Below, one piece after another: positions 1 to 6,814 of a stretch of 42,169 bases of DNA (position 1 is its first letter; each line of letters begins with the position of its first letter). The position numbers and the translations under genes are program-made. The DNA comes from Selenomonadaceae bacterium. Its GTDB lineage: Bacteria; Bacillota; Negativicutes; Selenomonadales; Selenomonadaceae. The stretch lies in NCBI GenBank assembly GCA_017475745.1, contig JAFVEZ010000021.1:1-42169 (forward strand). Direction: 5' to 3'. Below the pieces are notes generated by a model. The model did no database searches. It saw only the letters and a list, made by a program, of their open reading frames with translations, and was not told the origin of the DNA.

Positions 1-583
1 CTGCAAGTATAGCGCCGGACTTGATAGCAGCTCTGAACAAGGCACCTGTCTTGCCTAAGTGCATTTTTCGGAGCGTCTCCAGGTCGATTTTTTTACCTTC
101 AGAGAGTATATCTATTGCTTGACCGCCGACCATTCCTGCTGCTCCGATTGCTTGACTGATCTCACCAATCACAAATAAAATTGCCGCATGATTTACTCCG
201 CGCTGCCTCAGCATAACCTCAAAAGCAAGAGTTAGCAAGGCATCGCCGGCAAGTATCGCCATTGCCTCGCCATATACTTTGTGATTAGTCAACTTGCCGC
301 GCCTGTAGTCGTCGTTATCCATTGCAGGCAGATCGTCATGGATTAGTGAGTAAGTGTGTACCATTTCGATAGCACTTGCCGTAGTGACGAACTTATCGCC
401 ACTTCCATTGACAGCATCAGCCGCCGCCATTAAGAGTATCGGGCGGATTCTCTTGCCGCCTGACATCAAGCTATACTTCATGGCGTCCATCAAAGTTTGA
501 TCTATGGAATTAGTTCGATTGAGTTCGAGCAGTATTTCATCTTCAATTAAGCGAATCCTTTTTTTCCACAGCTCATTGAACAT
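1..583 (-). CDS. ispA: Farnesyl/geranyl diphosphate synthase, 3' part cut by window edge
   Basis: Polyprenyl synthetase that condenses isopentenyl diphosphate with DMAPP/GPP to build C15 (or C20) prenyl diphosphates for quinones and undecaprenyl carriers. I translated it from the ATG at 583, which sits 7 nt after a GGAGATG Shine-Dalgarno; about 194 codons are visible and the 3' end lies beyond base 1. Seen: GGKRIRP (IPP-binding Lys/Arg), the first aspartate-rich motif DDLPAMDNDD after HTYSLIH, and the GQAIDI and HLGKTGALF segments typical of IspA. The second DDxxD motif would be outside the window. The family usually has about 290-300 residues. It lies 51 bp after an unknown gene and shares its direction with nusB. 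The ispA call is firm; product chain length cannot be read. Confidence 0.93.
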   Translation of the reverse strand, partial: MFNELWKKRIRLIEDEILLELNRTNSIDQTLMDAMKYSLMSGGKRIRPILLMAAADAVNGSGDKFVTTASAIEMVHTYSLIHDDLPAMDNDDYRRGKLTNHKVYGEAMAILAGDALLTLAFEVMLRQRGVNHAAILFVIGEISQAIGAAGMVGGQAIDILSEGKKIDLETLRKMHLGKTGALFRAAIKSGAILA

Positions 584-634
584 TAATTTCATCTCCGTTA
601 TCATCTGTCAACAAAGAAAACTTTTCGCATATAA

Positions 635-1078
635 TTATATAAAATCAGAATCAAAAACGCTGATAAATGGCTTCATCTCAGCCTTACCGGTAAATGGATC
701 TCGAACGGAGACCATATGAGGTTTCTTTTTTGTTCTATCAACAACCTGCCCATCTTTTTTGGTAGTGATTTCTACTGAACCGTCCGGCATAAATCTTTTA
801 GTCACTACAACTATAGGCGTCTGAGGTTGATTCAAAATTCCATCTATAAAGACAGAGTTGGCATCATAAGAATGTAATGCAGATTTTATCTTTTTACTTG
901 TACCTTCAGCGAAAATCATTGGCTGAGTTGTTGTCTCAGAGCTTTTGATAAATTCATCAAGGTATGAAATTTCTTCAGCTTCTTTATCAACAAATTCAGT
1001 CGAATGTACATCATTTTTAAGATAATCGCCTTGATTGTAATGATTGGAATTTACAAAAGAACGAATTGCCGTCACCAA
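635..1078 (-). CDS. Conserved-looking hypothetical protein between nusB and ispA
   Basis: Protein of 147 residues that I do not recognise. The start is TTG at 1078 or GTG at 1075; both follow a strong AGGAGG about 6-9 nt upstream. It has no signal peptide or membrane segment. The N-terminal half is acidic and polar; the C-terminal half has a beta-rich look with a hairpin-like stretch (VVVTKRFMPDGSVEITT, then KDGQVVDRTKKKP) and ends with DPFTGKAEMKPF. It starts just after the nusB terminator at 1117-1138, so it is either expressed by read-through or has a promoter I could not identify. The place is where xseA/xseB sit in many Firmicutes, but the protein resembles neither exonuclease VII subunit. 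Confidence 0.7.
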   Translation of the reverse strand: MVTAIRSFVNSNHYNQGDYLKNDVHSTEFVDKEAEEISYLDEFIKSSETTTQPMIFAEGTSKKIKSALHSYDANSVFIDGILNQPQTPIVVVTKRFMPDGSVEITTKKDGQVVDRTKKKPHMVSVRDPFTGKAEMKPFISVFDSDFI

Positions 1079-1116
1079 AAGACACCTCCTATGCCTCGAT
1101 CTTTTCTGATAAGAAG

Positions 1117-1138
1117 AAAAACCGGACTTTTTGTCCGG
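1117..1138 (-). terminator. Rho-independent terminator after nusB
   Basis: Perfect 6-bp stem CCGGAC/GTCCGG (1122-1127 with 1133-1138), 5-nt loop, followed on the minus strand by five T (1121-1117) and further T-rich sequence. It lies 10 bp after the nusB stop and closes the asp23-nusB transcription unit. Confidence 0.85.
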
Positions 1139-1147
1139 CAGATAATT

Positions 1148-1570
1148 TCAATTTGCGATTGCAGCCAGAAGGCCGTTTACAAAACGACCTGAGTCATCTG
1201 TGCCGTATTTTTTAGCTATCTCCACTGCTTCATTTATAATAATTCCCTTCGGAATCACTTTTTCAGCAAATTTTATCTCATAAATAGACAGCCGCAATAC
1301 ATTTCTATCGACCGTTGCCAATCGCTGAATAGACCAGCTTTTTTTGAGGTTAGCGGAAATAATTTCGTCGATCTCCTTCAGTCTTGCTCTTGTTTCCTTG
1401 ACAACCTGCCTGACATAAAGACATTCAGACTGTTTGAGCTTTTTACCACTGCTTATGACTGTATCTATGGCGACTTCTTCGTAAAAATCCTTAAATTCAC
1501 CCTCGTCGCTGTTAAATTCTAATTGAAAAAGTGCTTTGAAGGCTAATTCTCTTGCAAGAGAACGACTCAT
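1148..1570 (-). CDS. nusB: Transcription antitermination factor NusB
   Basis: All-helical RNA-binding factor that with NusE (S10) binds boxA and promotes rRNA antitermination. 140 residues, the usual family length. Seen: N-terminal SRSLARELAFKALFQLEF, the central WSIQRLATVDRNVLRLSIYEI and the C-terminal INEAVEIAKKYGTDDSGRFVNGLL, all diagnostic for NusB. The ATG at 1570 has a GGAG upstream. It follows DUF2273 by 19 bp and is the last gene of the asp23-amaP-DUF2273-nusB unit, the standard Firmicutes arrangement. A hairpin with T-run follows immediately. Confidence 0.96.
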   Translation of the reverse strand: MSRSLARELAFKALFQLEFNSDEGEFKDFYEEVAIDTVISSGKKLKQSECLYVRQVVKETRARLKEIDEIISANLKKSWSIQRLATVDRNVLRLSIYEIKFAEKVIPKGIIINEAVEIAKKYGTDDSGRFVNGLLAAIAN

Positions 1571-1589
1571 TTAAATTCCAGCTCCTATG

Positions 1590-1841
1590 TCACCAGCGTT
1601 GAAATTTGTCAGGTAAAATTTTATTGAGTTTGCGTAAAGTTTCATCAATCAGTTCGTCGCTGTTATCAAACTGCGATCCGACATAAAGACCGATAAACCC
1701 GCAAATAAATATAAATAATGTATTAAAAAGTCCAAAAATCAAAATAAAGATACCTAAAACGAGACCGATGACAAAGCCAATTTTCCTCGTGCGATGCGTT
1801 TTAAAGAAATCCGCTGCATATGATTTTAGGTCTTTCCACAT
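1590..1841 (-). CDS. Small membrane protein, DUF2273 family
   Basis: 83-residue protein with two adjacent membrane segments (about residues 22-40 and 42-58, rich in I, L, F and G) and a short charged C-terminal tail. The family is found next to Asp23/AmaP genes in Firmicutes and is taken to be part of the membrane complex that anchors Asp23 proteins; its biochemical role is not known. The ATG at 1841 is preceded by GGCGGTG. It lies 12 bp after amaP, consistent with co-transcription. Identification rests on size, topology and context. Confidence 0.85.
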   Translation of the reverse strand: MWKDLKSYAADFFKTHRTRKIGFVIGLVLGIFILIFGLFNTLFIFICGFIGLYVGSQFDNSDELIDETLRKLNKILPDKFQRW

Positions 1842-1853
1842 ATTAACACCGCC

Positions 1854-2411
1854 TTAAACTACGCGCTTCTTTCTTTCCACTACCGCATTTGTAATGTCTT
1901 TTACTTTGACATCAACCGGAACTCCGCCTATTTGCAGAGCAGTGAAAATTGCTTTATCTATAGCGTTGACTACAGCCTCACTGACAACGGGTGCTGTATG
2001 TCCTTGACCCATAATAATTACAAGACGTACAGCGATTGGTACTTCACCCTTTTTCTTTAAAAGTGTTATCTTGACATCACGAACGCCACTTATTGAAAAT
2101 GCAGCGCGTTCGATAACTCTTTTTATCGCTTCGACTGAAACTTTAACTTCTCCCGGTTCTCCTGCCCTTAAGATTATTTCTCCGGCTGCCACTTGCTCTT
2201 GCTTTTTAAAGCTGAAAAGAAGAAAATACAGGCTGAAAACGAGCATTACAGCCAACACTCCTATTGTTTCCGGCTGTACTATTATATAATTCAAATGACT
2301 CTGCCAAACCTTTTTAGGTATAATTCTTAAGCAAACACCGGCAAAAGCAGCAACTGATGTACCAACAACCAGGACATAGAGAAGCAGAAAAAATCGACTT
2401 ACAATGCCCAT
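1854..2411 (-). CDS. amaP: Alkaline shock response membrane anchor protein AmaP
   Basis: 185 residues. Two N-terminal membrane segments (about 5-27 and 48-67) precede a soluble C-terminal domain with an Asp23-like pattern (EVKVSVEAIKRVIERAAFSISGVRDVKITL, then VRLVIIMGQGHTAPVVSEAVVNAIDKAI). AmaP anchors the cytoplasmic Asp23 protein to the membrane in staphylococci; this role is known for the family and inferred here. ATG at 2411 with GGAGGA upstream. It lies between asp23 (28 bp upstream) and DUF2273 (12 bp downstream) in an operon. Confidence 0.88.
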   Translation of the reverse strand: MGIVSRFFLLLYVLVVGTSVAAFAGVCLRIIPKKVWQSHLNYIIVQPETIGVLAVMLVFSLYFLLFSFKKQEQVAAGEIILRAGEPGEVKVSVEAIKRVIERAAFSISGVRDVKITLLKKKGEVPIAVRLVIIMGQGHTAPVVSEAVVNAIDKAIFTALQIGGVPVDVKVKDITNAVVERKKRVV

Positions 2412-2439
2412 AACTTTTCCTCCTTCTCTAGTCTAATAA

Positions 2440-2841
2440 TCAACGGACTCTAACTTCTTCGACTTGCTCTTCTTCCTCAGGGAAGTTCACTCCTTGAACG
2501 TGGACATTGACTTCAACGACGGAAAGGCCTGTCATAGTTTCAATCGCCTGTTTAATGTTTTCTTGAGCAGCCAATGCCACATCAGGAATACGAGTACCAT
2601 ATTTGACGATGATGTAGAGATCAATAGCAGCTTCACGCTCACCAACCTCAACCTTGACGCCCTTACTAAAGTTCTTGCGGCCAAGCATTTCAGCAATACC
2701 GCCGACGAGTCCACCGCTCATTCCAGCAATACCTTCAATCTCCGTCGCAGCCAAGCCAGCAATAATGCTTACAACTTCATCTGCAATACGAATGGTGCCG
2801 AGTGCTGAATCACTCTTTAAGCCTTCTTTCTCCAGTTCCAT
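2440..2841 (-). CDS. asp23: Asp23/Gls24 family envelope stress response protein
   Basis: 133-residue cytoplasmic protein of the Asp23/Gls24 (DUF322) family. Seen: GTIRIADEVVSIIAGLAATEIEGIAGM at the start, VEVGEREAAIDLYIIVKYGTRIPDVA in the middle and MTGLSVVEVNVHVQGV near the end, which are the family signature blocks. Family members associate with the membrane through AmaP and respond to envelope or alkaline stress. ATG at 2841 with a strong GAGGAGG. First gene of the asp23-amaP-DUF2273-nusB unit. The 128-bp gap upstream should hold its promoter, but I could not find convincing -35/-10 boxes; it does contain a loose 8-bp inverted repeat AAGGAAGA/TCTTCCTT. Confidence 0.93.
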   Translation of the reverse strand: MELEKEGLKSDSALGTIRIADEVVSIIAGLAATEIEGIAGMSGGLVGGIAEMLGRKNFSKGVKVEVGEREAAIDLYIIVKYGTRIPDVALAAQENIKQAIETMTGLSVVEVNVHVQGVNFPEEEEQVEEVRVR

Positions 2842-2969
2842 CTTAAAATCCTCCTCTTACAAAAAGATTATTTCTTTTCATGTTTCTATTCGCTATAAGG
2901 AAGAGTTTTCCTGCTTGTCATTTGAAATTTATTCTTCCTTGAATATTAAATGCCCCAACAACACTGCCA

Positions 2970-3455
2970 CTAACCTTTAATTCCTTTTTCTTGACTCCAA
3001 AATTTAAACGGCTTCTTACTCAATTTAGAATTATAATACCTAGAATCAAAAGAGACTTCTTCACCAACCCAATTTGGCTTGCTAAAAGTTTCATTTTCCG
3101 ATTTAAGCTCAATTTCTGCAACGATAAGGCCTTCATTATCACCTTCAAAGAGATCAACTTCCCAATTTGAACCATTGACGTTGATATTATAGCGATGCTT
3201 GACAATAATCGACGGTTCACAAAGCTCCAGCAATTCCTTGGCATCACTTTCAGGAATCTCATATTCAAATTCGCTGCGACTAATCCCAGTATTCTTACCT
3301 TTAACTGTTAAGTAACCGCGATGATCTTTGATCCTAACTCTCACAGTGCGTTCCGGTGTTGATGACAAATAACCTTGAGCAATGTACTCACCATCACCAG
3401 TCGGTTTGAATGACTCTTTCTTAACCAAAAATTTTCTCTCAATCTCTCTTGCCAT
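2970..3455 (-). CDS. CYTH domain protein (triphosphate tunnel metalloenzyme)
   Basis: 161 residues with the CYTH hallmark EIERKFLV at residues 4-11 (ExExK motif), then alternating charged strands (TVRVRIKDHRGYLTVKGK, EFEYEIP, KHRYNI, WEVDLFEG, LIVAEIELKSE) that line the triphosphate-binding tunnel. Bacterial members of this short type are inorganic triphosphatases or have unknown substrates; no second CHAD domain is present. ATG at 3455 with GAGG 8 nt upstream. It starts only 13 bp after the stop of the first hybrid kinase, so it is probably the last gene of that transcript. Confidence 0.9.
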   Translation of the reverse strand: MAREIERKFLVKKESFKPTGDGEYIAQGYLSSTPERTVRVRIKDHRGYLTVKGKNTGISRSEFEYEIPESDAKELLELCEPSIIVKHRYNINVNGSNWEVDLFEGDNEGLIVAEIELKSENETFSKPNWVGEEVSFDSRYYNSKLSKKPFKFWSQEKGIKG

Positions 3456-3468
3456 AATTTAACCTCAA

Positions 3469-6267
3469 CTATTCATTATCTTTAAGCAAATTCTTTATCG
3501 TTGTCCAGTCAAGTTTAGTGGTCGCTTCTTTGATCTGCTTGTAGCGCTTGGTTTCGTTCTCCGGCAGGCGATACTCATCAAGCGATTGGAAGACAAACAT
3601 CAAAGTGTCATAGTCAAAGGTTGCAGCGGCATCTCTAATTGCTTCAAAGGCTTCCACCAAATCAGTCTCATTGATTAACGGCCTGTCGGTATCATCTTCT
3701 TCAACCTTAATCAATGACTTGAGTTTATCCGCATAGGAGCGATAAAGATTGAGAAGCGACGGCGTATCTTGTTTGATCTCATCAATATAACCGGAATTAC
3801 CCGCGTCCTCAAGTCTCTTTGCCCTTTCGGAAAGTTCGCTTGCACCAATAACCCTTGAGGAACTCTTGAGGGCGTGGACTTTCGTGGTATAGTTCTTCCA
3901 ATCTTCAGCTTTGTAGTAGTTCTCAATCTCATCGGCACCGGCAGTGACAGCGTTGGCATAGACTGTGAGAGCTGCAAGATAATCATCAACACCGCCACAA
4001 TGTTTGACGCCCTCTGTAGTATCGAGTCCACTCACTTGCTTCAGCCATTCCGGTAAAGTTGCGACAACATCGGAAATACTTGACTTTGAGATATCGAACT
4101 CAGAAACCTCAATCACCTTATCTTTGGGCAAGTATTTAATCAGCATATTCTCAAGTTGATCACAGTTGATAGGTTTAGTAAGGTAGTCTTTAAAACCTGC
4201 GGTGAGGTATTGCTCACGTGCTCCGCTGATTGCATTTGCTGTCAGTGATATTACCGGCGTATCTTCGTTGAGATTTTCCGCCAGATTCTTCATTGTTTGA
4301 AGAGTCTCTATACCGTCCATCTCCGGCATCATGTGGTCGAGGAAGATGAGGTCATATTTCTTCTTCTTAACCATCTTGAGACATTCCTGCCCGCTTAGTG
4401 CTGTATCAATTTGTATCTCCGTTTGCTTGAGGAGTCCTTTAATGACCGTCAAGTTCATTTCGGTATCATCGACAATCAAAATACTGGTGTTTGGTGCCTT
4501 AAACGATTCGTGATAATCTTTGTGCTGTGACAAAAGTGATTGTTTATATGCTTCTTCAAAGTCGCCAATCGGTTCGCGATTTAACACCTTCTGTGCAACT
4601 TGAAAACTGAAGTTAGAACCTTGACCGTAGACGCTGGCAACTCTCAATTCTGCGCCCATCATCGTGAGAAGTTGCTTAGTAATATTCATTCCAAGACCCG
4701 TGCCCTCAATGGTACGGTTGCGCTCTTCTTCGATTCGCTCAAAGGCACTGAATAACTTTTTAAGGTCTTCTTCTTTGATACCGATACCCGTGTCACTGAC
4801 GCTGATGCAAAGGTAGATATTATCAGCATCAATATTAAGATAATTGACCCTTAGTGTAACACTACCTCTTTCGGTATATTTGACAGCATTTGTTAATATA
4901 TTCGTAATGACTTGCTTGATTCTTATCTCATCGCCAAACAGTAGACTTGGAATATTCTTATCTGCTTCGACAATGAGTTCAAGCCCTTTATCTTCAGCTC
5001 TCTTCTGAATCATATTGACTAAATCATTTAATATTGAGCTGAGTTGGTATTCCACCGGTATGATCTCCATCTTGCCTGCTTCAATCTTGGAGAGATCAAG
5101 AATGTCATTGATGAGACCAAGTAGATTCTTAGCGGCGTGTTGAAGGTTTTGGGCGTATTCGATAGTCGCCGGTTCCTTTGATTCGCGCAATATCATCTCG
5201 TCCATGCCCATGATCGCGTTGATTGGCGTTCTGATCTCGTGAGACATATTGCTGAGGAAGTCACTCTTCGCTCTATTTGCGGAATCAGCCACTACTCTCT
5301 CATGTTCGAGGTATCTTGCTTCTAGTGTTCTGATATGGTAACGAACACCGAAGAAGATCATCAACAGCATAACGGCGAACATCATCTTCATAATGGTATA
5401 TATATAATCAATGCCAACGACAACATCATCCCACTCGACATAGCCGGACAATACCAAATGATTATCAACAGAGATGAATGTGCAGAAGAAGAAGAAGGCA
5501 TCTATACCGTTGTCACCAAAGAAGGTGTTAGTCTTGCCTTCCACAAGGGTTGAGTGTTCCAGCTCTGCCCAAGTATCATCGAAGTTTGCCATATGCTCTA
5601 CAGCGTGCTTGTCATAGCCCTTATAACGCACTTCGTCATACTTCGGTGGGTAGTTCTCACCTGCAAGTTCAGGATAGAGACCTTCAGCAATCATTATCCA
5701 ATTATCATACGTCTTGGCGAGGATCAAGGTGCCATTGTCATTGTACCATTTAGCCTTGTAGAAAGTTTGGACTGCCTCATCACTGAACAATTCATAGATT
5801 ATACGAGTCTCACCCTCATACTCAAACGGCACGACAAATACAAGACCTTTCCCCATCAAATAGTCGATAGTTTGCTTCTTCTCCTCAAATGCTCTCGGAT
5901 AGATAGATTTGAACATCTCATCAAGCATAGGTTCACCCGCTATGGCTGAATTGTCTTCACGCAGAATACCTCTGACTCTGCCTGTCTTGGTGCCAATCGT
6001 AGCTATGTCAAGCAATTCTGCCGGCGACATTTGATTCTTTTGTAAGATTTCTGCTCTTGCTTGAAGTTCATCAAGTTTGTGTTGAAAGCGTTCATTCAAT
6101 GAGTATGCTATACTTTGACTTTGCTGTGCCACTGCGCCCTTTACTGATTCAATCATCAATTGATCTATCTTGCAATAGAAGTAATATCCTATCAAGCTGA
6201 GGATTGTTGCCCAAGCGACGAACTCAACTATCGCACGAACAGTAAATTTATTTGATGATGTTCCCAT
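3469..6267 (-). CDS. Hybrid sensor histidine kinase 1 (HisKA-HATPase-REC-Hpt)
   Basis: 932 residues. TM1 at about 10-31, a roughly 250-residue extracytoplasmic sensor region of unknown fold (possibly Cache-like), TM2 at about 288-308, HisKA with phospho-His343 (SNMSHEIRTPINAI), HATPase with N box (ITNILTNAVKYTE), G1 (DTGIGIK) and G2 (GTGLGMNI), a receiver domain with Asp644 (FLDHMMPEMDG), and an Hpt domain with His798 (KVHALKSSS). A conserved tail of about 100 residues follows the Hpt (AFEAIRDAAATFDYDTLMF). It is a complete H-D-H-type relay lacking an output domain. ATG at 6267 with GAGGTG upstream. The long 5' leader (6268-6388) follows an extended -10 at 6395. It is followed by the CYTH gene after 13 bp and is paralogous to the three kinases upstream. 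Confidence 0.95.
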   Translation of the reverse strand: MGTSSNKFTVRAIVEFVAWATILSLIGYYFYCKIDQLMIESVKGAVAQQSQSIAYSLNERFQHKLDELQARAEILQKNQMSPAELLDIATIGTKTGRVRGILREDNSAIAGEPMLDEMFKSIYPRAFEEKKQTIDYLMGKGLVFVVPFEYEGETRIIYELFSDEAVQTFYKAKWYNDNGTLILAKTYDNWIMIAEGLYPELAGENYPPKYDEVRYKGYDKHAVEHMANFDDTWAELEHSTLVEGKTNTFFGDNGIDAFFFFCTFISVDNHLVLSGYVEWDDVVVGIDYIYTIMKMMFAVMLLMIFFGVRYHIRTLEARYLEHERVVADSANRAKSDFLSNMSHEIRTPINAIMGMDEMILRESKEPATIEYAQNLQHAAKNLLGLINDILDLSKIEAGKMEIIPVEYQLSSILNDLVNMIQKRAEDKGLELIVEADKNIPSLLFGDEIRIKQVITNILTNAVKYTERGSVTLRVNYLNIDADNIYLCISVSDTGIGIKEEDLKKLFSAFERIEEERNRTIEGTGLGMNITKQLLTMMGAELRVASVYGQGSNFSFQVAQKVLNREPIGDFEEAYKQSLLSQHKDYHESFKAPNTSILIVDDTEMNLTVIKGLLKQTEIQIDTALSGQECLKMVKKKKYDLIFLDHMMPEMDGIETLQTMKNLAENLNEDTPVISLTANAISGAREQYLTAGFKDYLTKPINCDQLENMLIKYLPKDKVIEVSEFDISKSSISDVVATLPEWLKQVSGLDTTEGVKHCGGVDDYLAALTVYANAVTAGADEIENYYKAEDWKNYTTKVHALKSSSRVIGASELSERAKRLEDAGNSGYIDEIKQDTPSLLNLYRSYADKLKSLIKVEEDDTDRPLINETDLVEAFEAIRDAAATFDYDTLMFVFQSLDEYRLPENETKRYKQIKEATTKLDWTTIKNLLKDNE

Positions 6268-6394
6268 AGCTATTTACACCTCGTTTAAAAGTGATGAGTT
6301 TACGTAAGGATTTCTGTTATGGAAAATTTTCTTAATCTAATCTGCATCGTTAAGTAGATCGTTTATAGTTGTTCACCAATTTAGATTTAACTTC
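6268..6394 (-). other. Leader region of hybrid kinase 1
   Basis: About 120 bases between the predicted HK1 promoter and its start codon, much longer than the 26-nt leader of kinase 2. I see no convincing ORF or strong hairpin in it. Confidence 0.4.
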
Positions 6395-6403
6395 ATTATA
6401 TCA
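6395..6403 (-). promoter_or_regulatory. Extended -10 promoter of hybrid kinase 1
   Basis: On the minus strand the sequence reads TGATATAAT, an extended -10 (TGN plus perfect TATAAT) without a good -35, preceded by an A/T tract. The identical nonamer stands before kinase 2 at 9551. It is back-to-back with the plus-strand promoter at 6422-6449. Confidence 0.6.
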
Positions 6404-6421
6404 GAAAAAGCAAAAAATTTC

Positions 6422-6449
6422 TTGCAAATATCTAAAAATGTTGTATAAT
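6422..6449 (+). promoter_or_regulatory. Promoter of small RNA 1 (plus strand)
   Basis: TTGCAA (6422-6427), 16-bp spacer, perfect TATAAT (6444-6449). Predicted start near 6456. It is part of a 55-bp block (6395-6449) that is 54/55 identical to 9551-9605, the only difference being C6411 versus A9567. Confidence 0.7.
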
Positions 6450-6458
6450 TGATATAAG

Positions 6459-6485
6459 AAAAACGCTCTGTCACTTTACAGAGCG
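6459..6485 (-). terminator. Terminator of peptide-1 mRNA (minus strand)
   Basis: Read on the minus strand, CGCTCTGT-6 nt-ACAGAGCG is followed by TTTTT (6463-6459), a textbook intrinsic terminator. The same DNA forms the 5' hairpin of the plus-strand RNA, so the peptide mRNA would end exactly at the sRNA start and cover all of the sRNA. Confidence 0.75.
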
Positions 6486-6543
6486 CAAGCACCGACATTT
6501 GGTCGCCCCTTCTGGTGTGTAGATACGAGATTAAATAAGTTTA

Positions 6544-6579
6544 GTAGTCGCCTTGGGTAGGACTTAGGCGGCTACTTTT
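6544..6579 (+). terminator. Terminator of small RNA 1
   Basis: Ten-bp stem (6544-6553 with 6566-6575, one G-U pair), 12-nt loop, then TTTT. The right arm contains the stop codon and final Ala codons of the opposite-strand peptide. Confidence 0.75.
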
Positions 6580-6641
6580 GACGTAAGAACAAGTATTGTT
6601 ATAATGGTCACAATGACCATTGCAATCTTGATTTTTATCAT
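6564..6641 (-). CDS. Putative hydrophobic toxin-like peptide 1 (25 aa)
   Basis: A 25-codon ORF: ATG at 6641, TAA at 6566-6564. It begins MIKIKIAMVIVTIIT and ends LVLTSKVAA: a short basic N-terminus, one membrane-spanning hydrophobic stretch, and a C-terminal Lys plus Ala-Ala. The start is preceded by GGGGTGA, whose GGGG can pair with CCCC 6 nt upstream (6650-6653 with 6660-6663), so the ribosome site may be sequestered. A second copy with the same ending (LTGKAA) lies at 9737-9808. Size, topology and the convergent RNA resemble type I toxins. It is too short for standard gene finding; no database check was possible. Confidence 0.55.
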   Translation of the reverse strand: MIKIKIAMVIVTIITILVLTSKVAA

Positions 6642-6649
6642 AAGCGTCA

Positions 6650-6670
6650 CCCCATCTCTGGGGCTTTTTT
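6650..6670 (+). terminator. Secondary plus-strand terminator / SD-sequestering hairpin
   Basis: CCCC-6 nt-GGGG followed by C and six T on the plus strand, a compact intrinsic terminator for any plus transcript passing 6579. On the minus strand the same hairpin covers the Shine-Dalgarno of peptide 1. Confidence 0.5.
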
Positions 6671-6775
6671 AGTTGGTCGAAGTCTATCAACCTTGTTCAA
6701 CAACATTGTAGAACGAAGGCTGTCGGCAATTCCAACCAAAGAAATCGACCGCCTGCCATTTCTGGTGCCAATCAA

Positions 6776-6803
6776 ATTATATCACACTTTGCCTTCGTTG
6801 CAA
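6776..6803 (-). promoter_or_regulatory. Promoter of peptide-1 mRNA
   Basis: Minus strand TTGCAA (6803-6798), 16-bp spacer, TATAAT (6781-6776) preceded by TGTGA. Predicted start near 6769, giving a leader of about 128 nt before the ATG at 6641 and an mRNA of about 310 nt. The motif ATCGACCGCCTGCC (plus-strand reading, 6744-6757) in the leader recurs with one change at 9836-9849. Confidence 0.65.
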
Positions 6804-6814
6804 GTGTATTTTTT
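6784..6814 (+). terminator. Plus-strand hairpin with T-run at the 3' edge of kinase 2
   Basis: ACACTT (6784-6789) pairs with AAGTGT (6802-6807), followed by A and six T. It would stop plus-strand transcription before it runs antisense into kinase 2. It overlaps the peptide-1 promoter region. Confidence 0.4.

Larger units (their letters stand above)
6456..6579 (+). ncRNA. Putative antisense RNA 1 (antitoxin-like)
   Basis: Predicted transcript of about 124 nt. It starts after the promoter at 6422-6449, opens with an 8-bp hairpin (6464-6471 with 6478-6485), carries a short CGACATTTGG segment also present in the copy near 9650, and ends at the terminator 6544-6579. It has no coding potential that I can support. 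Its 3' end overlaps the last codons of the opposite-strand peptide ORF at 6564-6641, and the whole RNA is complementary to the 3' untranslated part of that mRNA. This geometry resembles TxpA/RatA and BsrG/SR4 type I toxin-antitoxin pairs of Firmicutes; the function is inferred. Confidence 0.55.

Noticed and set aside
2842..2969. Promoter or terminator between the CYTH gene and asp23
   Set aside because: A weak 8-bp inverted repeat and AT-rich stretches exist, but no convincing -35/-10 pair or T-run.
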